Positions 42,123 to 54,600 of a stretch of 64,000 nt of DNA are shown one piece after another. This DNA comes from CAZDML01 sp964506645. Its GTDB lineage: Bacteria > Elusimicrobiota > Elusimicrobia > 2-01-FULL-59-12. The stretch is taken from assembly GCA_964506645.1 (NCBI GenBank), contig CAZDML010000002.1, positions 1-64,000 of the forward strand. The letters run 5' to 3'. Position 1 is the first letter of the stretch. The number at the start of each line of letters is the position of its first letter. The translations under genes were made by a program, and so were the position numbers. The notes beneath the pieces are model-generated. The model saw only the letters and a list, made by a program, of their open reading frames with translations. It did no database searches and was not told the origin of the DNA.

Positions 42123-42347
42123 GAACGACTTAAATACACGTCCCGTGCTACAGAATGAGTTTAAACTTGGAACTATTAAAAAGCTATTGAAAAATCAATC
42201 TGTTAATGTAAATTACCTGTCAAGCACCCTAATTTTAGATATTCAAAATCAGGCTGATTTTTAAGCTTGTTTTAAATGCTTGTGTAAACTGTGATTTTTC
42301 TGTGAGGGGGCCCGATTGAAGGAAAATCTAGGGAGAGTTATGGGAGA
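42123..42347. other. AT-rich intergenic leader between the giant gene and the riboswitch
   Basis: Together with the riboswitch this forms the only stretch over 300 bases without a gene (42033-42347). It is AT-rich compared with the surrounding coding sequence. On the minus strand a perfect TTGACA lies at 42224-42219, with a TA-rich tract behind it, but I find no convincing -10 at standard spacing. A small palindrome AAAATCAG-gc-TGATTTT lies at about 42245-42262. I see no strong intrinsic terminator after the giant gene. The region most likely holds the promoter of the riboswitch-controlled transcript. Confidence 0.4.
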
Positions 42348-42680
42348 CTAGTGGATAACCCCGATCTTGCGGATAACCGTCGCGGAACCCTTCTGACCGC
42401 CGGCCTTAATCTGAGCCAAATAGCCGCCCTTCGATACTTTCTGACCGGCTTCGTTCGTGCCATCCCATCCGCCCGGAGGCACCGTATTCGGGCCCTGACG
42501 ACCGCCTTCAGTACCACCTGGGAAGCTCCAGTGCATGACGCGGTAGCCGAGCAAGTCGTAGATCGTAATTTCTACATCGGCGTCGCCAGCCAATAGATAG
42601 GTAATGAAGGTCTTCCCTTCCAGACCACCCTTACGTGTATCCACCGGGTTCGGGTAGTTCGACACTTCCGAGATGATGTC
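42348..42680 (-). other. C-terminal FlgD-Ig/type IX sorting-like domain of the giant protein
   Basis: About the last 110 residues. The opening NYPNPVDTRKGG, the strand FITYLLAGDADVEITIYDLLG, the segment WDGTNEAGQKVSKGGYLAQI and the final TVIRKIGVIH follow the plan of FlgD Ig-like domains and of type A C-terminal sorting domains of the type IX secretion system (Y-P-N-P start, G-x-Y near the end). It is the expected place for an export or anchoring signal. Confidence 0.7.
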
Positions 42681-45600
42681 TTCCGGCAGACCCGTGTTTA
42701 CCGTCTCAGAAATCGTCGACCATTCGCTGGCCGTCCCGGCGCCGTTGATCGTCTGAATCTGCCAGCGGTAGAAATTGTTCGGCGAACGTGCCGCACCTGT
42801 TTCCCCATTTAGGTAGACCAACGGTGAGGTGGTGCTAGCGCCGCCAATGCTGGCTGCACCGCCTGGCGCATGCAGACTGTAGGCAGGCGCGTTGTTGTTG
42901 ATGTTCGATCCGAAGGTGTAGCTCGGAGTCGAGGTCATGATAATTTCTGTCGGCACAGGACTCGTTCCTTCGAACTGACGGATCTTGTAAGCGAAGATGC
43001 CCGACGGGCCGTAATCCGACGGCACCGGCCACTGCAGGGTGACGATACCGGTGTTGGACGTCTTCGGCAGATTGATGAACTTCGACGGTGGCGCAGGCTT
43101 CGTGACATCGACATGCACAGTGCCCATCATCACCGGCGATGGCGGCAATGTCAGGCCGTTGATCGTAGTAATCGTGCGCACGAAGAAGTAATAGGTCTTC
43201 GTATCTTCCAGACCCAAACCGGTCAGCGTGATCGGAGGCGTCTGACTCAGCGAGACCCAGCCGGTCAAGCTCGGAGCAATCGTCGTATTGCTTGACGCGC
43301 TCATACCCACCTGATAGGTCACGGTCACATTGGCCGGCAGAGACGGAGGCACCGTGGTCCAGTGCGCGGAGATCGCACCCTGATCATGGACCCAAGCTTC
43401 CGGCATATAGACGCCTTCCAGTCCCGAGACAGTGCTGGTCGTTAAATCCGGACGCATGGTCACGGTGCCCACTTGCACTGTCTGGAAGTTAAAGATTGGC
43501 ACAAGAGCGCTGCGAATCGGGTAGACGTTGCTTTGATCCTGCAGCGCGGTGAGCGGAGTCATGGTTATAGCGCCTGCAGAGGCCACTGAAATGCCTGCAC
43601 TATGGCCCTGGGTCGCCGCACCGGATCCGTCGACGGTACCGATATCTGCGGAGACTAGCAGCGTAGCCCCCGACGTATTAATGCTCACTGCTGTCGAGAA
43701 CGGAATGGTCGCCAGTCCACCGATAAATCCACTGGAGGTCGTGCCCCATGGCAGCGAGCCCAAGAGTGAATCGCCGGCGTCCAGCTTCCCGTTATAGTTG
43801 GTATCCAGATGCACATAAAGTCTCGAGAAGTCGCCATCCCCCACCAAGTTGGGCGGAGTTCCCGTCGACGTGGTAATGGTGCCCAGTTGCGTTAAGGTCA
43901 ACGAGCTCACCACCACTTGATTGATACTGGGCTGGATGGTCACACTCATCAATGGAACACTCGCCTCGCCTTCCAATGCCGACCCCGGAGCCAGCGATTG
44001 GCCGCTCACGCGCACTGTCAGCGGGCTGATGGTCACCTGGCGCGATTCCACGGGGATGCCATTCGGCAGCATCTGATCGACACCGATCGGCGTGAACGAA
44101 CCGCCGAACCAGCCTGGATCAATAATCGTCAGACCTTCCGTGTTGTTTGAGGTCGCGCCCGTCGCGATATCGTACGCTACAAAGTAGGTTTGTGTCGTGG
44201 GGCTCAAGAGCTGATCTTTAATCGTCAGCTGCACCGTCTTGGGATTGGTGCCATTCGGGTCCGGCTGCACGAAGGTGCCCGAGCTGATCAATTCATCCGT
44301 CGTCGGCTCCAGGATGCCATTGAAATTCACGTCACGGTACACTTTCACGAGTCCAATATCGTCATTGGAACCCTGGGTCTGCACGGCGCCGGCACCTTTG
44401 CGCGAGATCTTGAGCGTGTTAAACAACGCCGTAGATACATTCGAGCGCAGAGAGAATTTCAGGATTGGAATGTCTTTATCGCCCTGTGTCGCATACACCG
44501 GCGTAATGCTCGTATCTGGTGAAAACGACACTTGATCCGGATATTCCGAGAACGCCGCCAGTTTTGTCGTCAGCGGCGGATTGGCCGAGAGTGTCACAAG
44601 GTCCGGTGTGATCACAGCGAAGGATGTCGTCGCCGATATAAGTCCTCCAATACTCACCGCTTCGCCCGCATCCTGTACACCGTTGTTATTCAGATCGCGG
44701 TAGACCGGCACAAACGGGTTAATGTCATAGGTAATGAAGTAGTTCATCCCCGTAATCTTATCGGTCACATTCGGAATAATCTGCTGCGCCGTAAAGGTAA
44801 TGGCGCGTACGCTGTTCGTAAAGTTATCGGTGCCCGGAGTAATCTGACCCGGTTTTGTCCCCGCATCACTGACCAGGGTATCATTCACCACGCCGCGAAC
44901 ATTGGTCGCAATCGCATGCACCGCCGCAGTGGTGCCCAGGAAACCGCGGGTGAGACCGGTGAAGTTGCCCGCCAAGTCGTTGTTCGCATAGCGAATGAGT
45001 TCGCTACCGACCAACAGTACAGCCGGACCGATAGGGAAAGACGTCGAGACAGCCACCTGCAAGCTTGAATCCGACGCCGTGATGGCCTGAGACAGTGTTG
45101 AGAGCGGAAGGGTGTTGCCATCATCGAAGATGCCGTTGTCATTGATATCTTTCCACACGTTCATGCGCAGGACATCGCCGTCGTCGGGTTTAGCGCCTGT
45201 ACGGGTGAGTGTAAGGCCGGTCCAGATGACGGTGTTTTGATTGACCTTCAAATTCATCTTCGCTACCGGCACATTTGTTGCATTCTGCTGAATGACCGTC
45301 GGCAGGAGATCCGTAAAGACAACGGTCATCGTATCAACCGTCGCGCCAATCACATGGTCGCCCGTCTGCATCGGGAAGTTGGTCGGCATGACCGAGTGGA
45401 TCCCGTCGCCGGCGACAAGCGCCCCCACGGTGAAAGCGTCTTTGGTGATCGCGTTCAGTGCGAAAGCATGACCCGCCGTAGCCGACTGGCTAATATCCGC
45501 CACAACCCAGTACGTCGCCGGCGCAGTACTAATGAGCACATACCCCGGACTGCCGAGGTTTGGATCATTGACAGCCAAATGAATCGAGCCAAACTGAGAC

Positions 45601-48600
45601 ACACCACTGCCGACCAGGGTGTTCTGAATACCAATTTCTCCATCGGACGTACGGTAGAGCGTGTCCCCGCTATACACTTTCACCGCTGAGAGATCGCTGT
45701 CAGCACCTGAAAGGCCGCCCGGTGTGCGTCCCAGATCCAGCGAGAACCAGCGGATGTTGTAGTCGTCGATATCCTGCAATGAGAATTTGATCAGCGCTAC
45801 GTTGCGCATGCCCTGCGTGTAGTTCACACCGATATAGTTCGGCTGTTCCACGCTGTTCACATAGGTATAGGTCGAGTGGATGGCCGGCGGCGTCGTGCAG
45901 GAACCAGACACGCAGCGCGAGAGACCCGTAAGCACGTTGCCCAAGATGCCGGTATAGCCCAGCACTTCGGCGTCAATCACCATCAAACCGCTGGTCGGCA
46001 TACCGCTAGAGGTGTTCAAGGTGGCCGTCACATCGTTGCTCATGACCGGCGCCAAGAGGTGCGGCAGTGGATAGTTGCCCGTATCTGTTGAGAAGTAATA
46101 GGTCGAGCTGGCCTGCAAGCGCTGCGGTTTGGGAATAATCGTACGCAGTTTCGAGCTGGCAGGCATGTTCGTGCCCGACATCGTATTGGGCGCTGAGATG
46201 TTCACAAAGACCGGCGAGCTCACGGTGACACCGATCGTGTTCTGCGGGGTCGCAATATTGGCCATATCGAAGGTGATGAAATAGTTGTTGAGTTTGCGGA
46301 CGGCCGTATCTACTTTGAGCGGGCCGGTCGTCAGGTCGTTCAAATCCGTGGAATACGTCACGGTATCGAAGTTAATGCGTGCCAGGCCGGCGGCCGGGTT
46401 ACCAAATACCCCTGAGCCCAGGGGTGGCGAGTCGACGGCGACGTTAAAGATACCGGTGCCTGCACGGTCGTACCATACTTTGACACTTGTAATATCGCTG
46501 TCGGCAGCCGTTCCCGCGCGCGACACCGTGATACCGGTAAACCCAGCACGGGCATGGTTGGTGCGCATATCGAAGCGTAGGACGGCCTGATTGGTTGCAC
46601 CTTGCTGCAGGTAATCGCCGACCGTTGTATTTGTGGAGGTCAGCACCACCGTATCCACATATTCCTTGACGTTGGTGATATAGGTTCCCGCCGTCTGTCC
46701 GAGAGGCGGCAGCCCGATATTGCCCGAATGATTACCCACCAAATCCGGCGTATCAACAACGAAGTACGAGGTCGATGCAATTTCTACACCGAGAGAATCC
46801 TGCGAGTTTACATTCGCCAGGTAATTAATATCCATGACGATAAAGTAATTCTTCGGTGTGACAAGAATTTCCTGACCATTTAAAATACCGTTTGGATCGA
46901 CCAGATCCAGATAGGCCTGGCCCTCCACATCCGTGCCTGCCGTATGGGCAGCGGCCACGGTGCCACTGCTGGCGCGCACCACACCCGTCAACTTGTTGTT
47001 TGTCAAATCCAAAGCGGTATAGGTCATTTGCTCATCATCAATCCAGACCAGACCCGGAGCCGGCGGATAGGCACTGGCGTCGTTGACCGGAATCACGGTG
47101 GTGGATGCATCGACATCCGCGGTCAACACTTCATGCGGAAACTCATAGACTTTGGATGTGGACGTCACCAGTGTATCGGCATTCACTTCAAACAAGCCGT
47201 CATTGTTGTTGTCGTAATACACGCGGATCGCATCAATATCACGAGCATGGTTAAAGCCGTTCGGATTGCCACGATCCAGTCGCAGATGGTTCCAGATCGC
47301 GCTGTTCACTAAGCCGCCCCCAAGCGGGTTGCGCACGGCCAGTGTCATCTTCATCGCGACCACATCGGTGTCTCCCTGGGTCGCCACTTGGCCAATGTTA
47401 AAACCGTTGGCCGGGTCGTTCACACGGGTCAGATCCAGTTCGTCCGTGCTCGGCTGGACAGGCACCTGCGTAGAATTAATTTGTGAGAATGCGCCCACGG
47501 TCCCATCGGCAGGGAAGATATCGGACGGGTTACGGACAGACGCGCCTTGTGTATTAAGCGACGCTGATGGGCTTAAGTGATACGCGATAAAGACATAGCT
47601 GGTCGTCGGCGTCACGATCAAATTGGAATTGAGTGTAATCGAGGTGACTTGGTTCACAAACGTGGCACCGCTGGTGATATCGCAGTTATCCAGCGATGGG
47701 GTAAAGACGCCATCGCTGTTACAATCTTTATAGATTTTCACGTCCGCGATATCCGTGTCGTCTCCGGTTCCCGTGCGGCTGACACGGATACGGTTCACCG
47801 CACCCTGGAAGGCATCGGTCCAGAAACCCAGGCGCAACATGCCAACCTGGTCGCTTCCCTGGCTGACATAATTTTGTTGTCCGAGCCCTGTCCCCGGATC
47901 CCACCAAGCAGCAAGATCCTGTCCATCCACGCGAATCGTAGCGGGCTGACGAAGAACGGGCGAGGTGCTCGTAACCACAGGGAAGTTGTTACTGGCCATA
48001 CCCAGACCCACCACTGTGACTTGGCTGGCGGCCGTGACTTTGAGACCGAGGTTGGCTGGCAGTGCAGTCACCACATCGCTGGCCACACGGACTGAGACAA
48101 AGTAGTTCTTTGCAGAAGCCGCTGTAATCGGCAAGCTCAGGTTCGCAAACGTAGCGACTCCATTTACGAACGTCGTGCTACTGACCATCGGATCCGGCTG
48201 GACTCCTTGATAGGTCGATTCTGGCTGGAATTTCCCGTCGTTGTTAATATCGTAGTTCAGATCCAGCTCTGCAATGTCACTATCGGCGAGCGCCCCCGAC
48301 GCTAGATTCTTCGTAAGGACAATCTGACTAATGATGGTCGAGGATGAATAGGTCGGCGGTTGCACTTGGAAACTAAGACGCATCATAGGCACCGGCAAGT
48401 ATTGTGGATCTACAGGAACTGTTCCGTCGCCCTGAGCCAAGCTTGTCTTACCCTGCCACCGTGTCCCCAAGAGCAACACCTGTTTGGCGTTATACGTGGG
48501 ATCTGTCGTGGGCACAGGCGACAGATCCACCGGCGTCATGACGACACCGGCGGTCACCAGATCACCATAAGAATGCACGGGGACGATGCGCGCTGCATCG

Positions 48601-51600
48601 TTTGTCCAGCCCTGGAGCGTATCTTCATTCGGATCAAAGGCGTTGTTGCTCGGAACTACCGGTGGAACAACCGTCACAAAATCAGTCGCTGACACATGCA
48701 GCGTCTCCTGTACGCTGTCGGTCATGAGCAGATTGGAGTATGTCCCCGCATCGGCGACCTTAAAGGTATAGCTGGACACCACATGCGCCAAGTCGGTCGC
48801 ATCATAAATCTGGACCGTGGTGGTTGAACCCGAGGTACCAAACTGAACCGTACCCGTGTAATACTGACCGTTTTTGACATCGCCGCGCGCCACGTTGCCA
48901 AATTGGTCGCGCGCCACAATATTTCCAAACGGCAACAGGTTGTTGACGGGCATCGGGTTATTGACGTTATTAATCGGTTCGATCGTGAGATACGCTGCCG
49001 GCGCCGGCGAAATAAAGTGCGTGGTGGTCGCCGAGGTGAGGGCACCGACGCTGTCGAAGGCCACCATGGTGCGCGTGCCCTGCTGCGTATCGTAGTAGTA
49101 CATACTGACCGAGCTATTGCCAGCGAGCATCTGCACCGGCAGGACGTTCGGCAGGACAGGGCCCGGAATGTATTTGAAGAGTGACAGGTTGGACGCATCG
49201 GTGTAGCCGTAGGCACCGGTGGAATTCGATACATAGAAGTTCACGACCGTGTTTGCGGTCACAGACGAAATATTGAGGTACGGGTCCATCGCACGCACGG
49301 TGATCACGGTGTTGGTCGGCGCACCCACCGAGTAATTGGGTTCATACTGCACGGTCGTTCCGGCCACGAGGTAGCGTGACGGGGTAGCAAACACCAGCTG
49401 GCTCGCCGGCGCTGGGGCCACTGTATAGGTTGAGTTTGCTGATACAAAACCGTTGCGACTGATGGTCACCGTACGATCACCGGCCAGCGTGTCCTTCATA
49501 TAGAAGGTCATCGTACTCTGACCCACGGCTATCGTGGCCGAGCTCGTTCCCGACTGGAAGGCGGAGGTACTGTACGGTGTGGCAAAGCTCGCCGTTCCCG
49601 GAACATCTGTCGTTAAGGTGAACACCGCGGCCGAATTGGTGATCGGGCTCGGGTTGCCGAATATATCTTCCGAAGCAAAGCGGAACTGCTGGGACGTTGT
49701 TCCCGCCACAAGCGCCGATGGCGCGCTCAGGAAACCAATCTGATAGAGCGCGTTGGGAGAAATCGTCACTTTCTGCGTCCCGGTACTCAGAAGCGCGCCA
49801 TCAATGGTCCCTGTGGAGAAGGCCCGCAGCATCGGGCTCGACACCGGCGCTGTATAGTTTTCACTGGCGTTCGTATCCAGGTAGTAGAAGGTCGTACCCC
49901 AGAAACCGCTGTTGATCGTCACGGTCGTGATTGGATTCACAAAAGACGGCGCCGGCGGTGCAGCGAAGTAGGACGTTGACGACGAGAAGCCGTAAGCGTC
50001 GTAGCTCGATGAGACCACACGGTAGCTGGCCAAGAAGAGGGTCGCGGTGGAGACCACCGGCGTTGGATTGCCATAGGTATCTTGAATTTCTAGATTCAGA
50101 TATGACAGGTTCGGATTACCGGTGAGAGAGAGCGGCGTTCCGGCGACGAGTGTACGCACCGGGTTATGGAAAGCAATCTGCGCTTTGGCATCCGGATTCA
50201 CGATAAGGTCATACGAGGTCCTTACGTTAGAGTTGGCGTAGCCTGTTCCGCCGATGTAGGCGCGCAATGTCCAGGTCCCTACACGACCGTCTTCGATCGG
50301 CGTGGAGGACATCTTGTCGAAGTAGACGAATGTCTTCTGCGTGTCGCCACCGCTAAACGCCAGGTTGGTAATCGGCACACCGAGCAAATTCGGATCCTGG
50401 AACTCGTAATCGTGGTTGCTGGAGGAGAAGCCGCGCCCCGCATGCACCGCGACCTGGCCATTGGCGGTGTAATCGAGTTGCACCGTTGATCCCTGATAGT
50501 CCGTCGGGTTGTCAAAGTCGTCACGACGTTCCAGTGTAAAGAGCGGCAGGTGCAGATAATCCTGGCCTGCGGTCTGCGACACCGGTGGAGAGACAAACGC
50601 CAGTTTGCTCGTATCACCACCTGTTGTAATCATGCGTCCAGACTGGTTGGCCACCGGTTGCGCTCCGACCGTTGCGCTAAACCGGACAGCGCCATAGTCG
50701 CCGGCGTGCGAGGAGACGTAGTAATACACCGAGACAGCGCCACTGGAGTTGGTTACCGTGGATGTCGTCGGTACGGGTGGCACGGCCGATGATGCAGAGG
50801 CATCGAAGGATATCGTCCCAGCCACACCAGACACATTCGCCGTGGTCAGGGCCACCGTAATACCGGCGCTGTCCGCATAGTTGTCGTAGGGGTCCGCCAG
50901 ACGCGCCGTCACCGGCCAGCGGCCCAGAGACGACAGCGTTCCCGCCGGTACATTTTGATCACCAGCCGGATCAACCACCCACTGCGACGGCGCACCTGGG
51001 GTCACGGTAATATACGAAGGGGTTGAGTACACGACCCCTGTCGGCGACCAGACATTGTTGGTGTCAATCGTCCAGCCGCGCGTCGAGTTCACGTTAATCG
51101 GATCGGAATCATCCACTGCCTGCAGCCATCGGCTGCCTGCCGCACGCAGGCTGAAGTAGTTGGTCAGACACTTCTGTCCGCTGCCCGTAATTAAATTAAA
51201 GGTTGTGGTGCCGGGTAACCAGGGCGGATCCTGGTTGCCATCCGTGAGATAGCCGTTGCCTGTCGTCTCCGCATTGAAGGAAATCGATGTCACCGTGGAG
51301 GTTGACGTATGCGGACCCGTCGACAGAATATTGTGATAGGCATCGTGCATCACCACACAGCCACTGAAACCGACACCGGCCGAGCTGGTTGTCGGCAGAC
51401 CCGTGATATGCAGATGATGTTTGGGACCCGGATACACACGCAAGGCATTGGACGCGCCGGAAGTAATTGCTGTTGTGCCCACCGGTGTCGTAGGCGTGGT
51501 CGAAGCCGTGATCACAAAGCTAAGTTGCGCCGAGCTGGCAACAACTGTCCACGGCATGTAGCCGACACCATTCAAGAGCTGGCTCGGGTTGGCCGGTGAC

Positions 51601-54600
51601 TGCCAGTTTACATCTGAATCGTTGGACGTTAAGAGGACTTCCGGCATCGTGCCGAGGCTGACCAGGTTGTACTGCGCATCCGTCAGATAGACGGTGGTCA
51701 CAAAGGCTGTACCCGCTACCTGAGAGGTCGGGCTTCCGGTACGACCGGTGGCCGAGCCCTGGAGCGGCGCTTCCCCTGGCATCACAACCATCAATTTGGT
51801 GGCCGATCCCGCCAGCACATTGAACGAACCGGTATCCGGTGAAACCGAAGTTGCCCAAGTCGTGGTCGGGTCAACCAGGTTGGTATCGACCGCGCTGGCC
51901 GTGCCGGTGCTAGCCGTACGGAACTGCAGCGTCACATTGGCCACGCTCTGGCCGTTGCTGATTGTCTGCGTGGCCGGTTCCGTATCGTAAGGATCAGAGG
52001 TACGCACGGCGACCTGTTCGGTCAAGTGCGACGTCACCGCGTTGAAATACGTATCGGACACCTGCAGAGTGGCCGTGTAAGTAGATCCCGCCACGAAGGT
52101 ATTCACGGTGCCGGTTTTGCCCGGAGCCCCGGAGCCCGGCGTTGCGGTTTCACCCGGCAAAAGCAGGAGCAGCTTGGTCGCTGATTTCGGACTCGCCGTA
52201 AACTGGGAAGAAATGGAAGACGTCCAGGCCGTACCGTGACCGACCGTCACATCATCGGCACGGAAGAATTCGGTGGTCGCTTTATAAAGCGTGTATACAA
52301 AGGTTGTCTGGCCAGAGGCTGCATTAATCGCTTGCGTGCTCGGATTCACGGCATAAGGATCCTGATTGCCCACAATTGAAATCTGAACATCAGCGGTGTT
52401 AGCACCCGGATTGGCCGGTGGTACAGTGATCGTATTGAAGAATTTATCGGTCACGTACACGCTCACCTGCAGCAAGTTACCGACCGTGTAGGCTGACGGG
52501 GATCCGGCTTTACCGGTGGCCGTTCCGTAGGACGGTGTTTCACCCGGCAGCACCGTCAGTAGTTTGCGGGTCGCACCGCCGCTGCTATTGGCGCTCACGG
52601 CGATTGCCGCGGTGAGTGATTGTGTGTAGTTGGAAGTCCCCAGATCCTGCGCCGTCAGTGTCCATCCGGTATTGGTGGATGTCAGTAGCGTCATCGGGAA
52701 TGTGTAGCTGCCGGTGGTTACGTTAATAGCCACAGGATCGAGCCCATCGGATGTCCACGGACCCGTGGATTGATCGTTCGGATCTGACGACGTTACGCGC
52801 AATGTGCCCGTCGCGCTGGCCACGAGGTTCCAGAAACCGTCAGTGATATTCACCGTCGGATAGAACACCACCCCCGCCGTCTGCGCATTGGGCGATCCGC
52901 TCACACCGCGCGTCATCAAGACGTTGCCCGGGACTGCGGTTTCGCCCGGCAGCACGAGCTGCAGCTTGGAGGCCCCAGCAGCAGTCACAGTAAACGTGGA
53001 CGACGCCAGGGTAAGTGCTGGCGCATTCGTATCATTGGACACTGCCGTTACGGTGGTTAGACCGGCGGTCTGAACATTGATGCTGCTCACCTGGAGCTGC
53101 CCGCTGGAGAGCGAGTAGCTTCCTGGATCAGTGTCATACGCATCATTGGTGCCGACATAGATCGGGTTGCGGCCGGTCGAGACAATGTTGGAATACGCAT
53201 CGGTAACATAGACCGTGGCTGGCATATCCACACCCGCGATCTGTGTCGCGGCTGTCCCGTTGATGCCAGAACCCGCAACAAGCGTCTGGTTCGGCAGTGC
53301 AATTAAGAGTTTGGTCGGCGCACCGGCCTGCACAAACACGTTGGTGCTGGTGTCCGATGAATAGCCCAGAGCGGACTGATCCGCGGCCGTGTAGGTCCAG
53401 GTGCCGGCGGTGACCGGGGTCACACCGTAGACAGCGACCGCTGCCGAGAGCGACTGTGGGTTACCGCCCAAGTACGCCGATTCATTATCAAACGGATCGG
53501 TTGAAGTCAGCAGAACGCTCGGCATCGTAGCCGCCGACTGCACGTTGTAATAACTGTCCGTCAAGCGTACCGTCACGTTGTAGTTCGTACCGGCCGTCGC
53601 TGTGGTAGGCAAGCCCGTTTTGCCTTTGGCACCGCCAGCAATATAGCCCGCCACCGCCGTTTCGCCCGGTATCAGGAGCTGCAGTTTCGCAGCCGGACCG
53701 GCTGTCACCGGCACGACGGCAGAGGTATTGGACGAGACCGTAGTGACAGAATCGGAAGTGGTCGATGCGGTGATCGTCCAGCTCGAACTGGCGCGTGCAA
53801 AGACCATCTGGAAGATGGTCGCTCCGGCGCTGAGCGTTTGCGGATTAAGCGCTGGGGCATAAGGATCGGTGGTCGTCAGCTGCACTTTGACGTTGGCTGG
53901 AACTTTGTTCCAGTTCAGATCAACCACGTTCACCGTTACTGGGAAAGCCACGCCCGCGGCCTGGGTCGTGATGCTCACCGACGTTTTGCCCGTGGTCGAG
54001 CCCGGTACAGCGGTTTCGCCCGGCACCAGAATTTGCAGTTTCACAACGCTGTTCGCATTCACAGTGATCTGCGAAGATGTCACAGAAGAGGAACTTGCAT
54101 CAAGCGGCGTCCCGGACATACGCAGCGCTGTGAAAGACGCCGTGGGGGTTGCTGTCTGCAGCGTAAAGGCGTAGTTCGTAGTACCGATCAACGAAATCGT
54201 TTGCGGGCTTACAAATAGGTCAGACGGTGTTACCTTCACGCTGATCGATGCGGTCGGCACAACGTTAAAGTGTTTATCTACCGCGTTGACCGTTAACGTG
54301 TTCGAGACACCCGAGGTCCAGGCCGTCGGTGTGCCAGTGCGGCCCAGGCCGTTCAAATTGTACGTTCCTGAACCGGCGAGCACGCTTTCGCCCGGCAGAA
54401 TCACTTGCAGTGTCTGTGCGGCGCCTGACTGCACCGGAATTGCTGGGGATACATCCGAAGCCACATTGAGACCTGGGGCACTGGCGGTTAGCGTCCAGCC
54501 TGTGGTGCTGGCAGTCGTCATCGTCCAGGCCTGAATCGTGGATCCTGCGGTAAGAGCGATGGAGAGTGGATCGGCTTGATATTCTGCCGTGCGATTGTCG

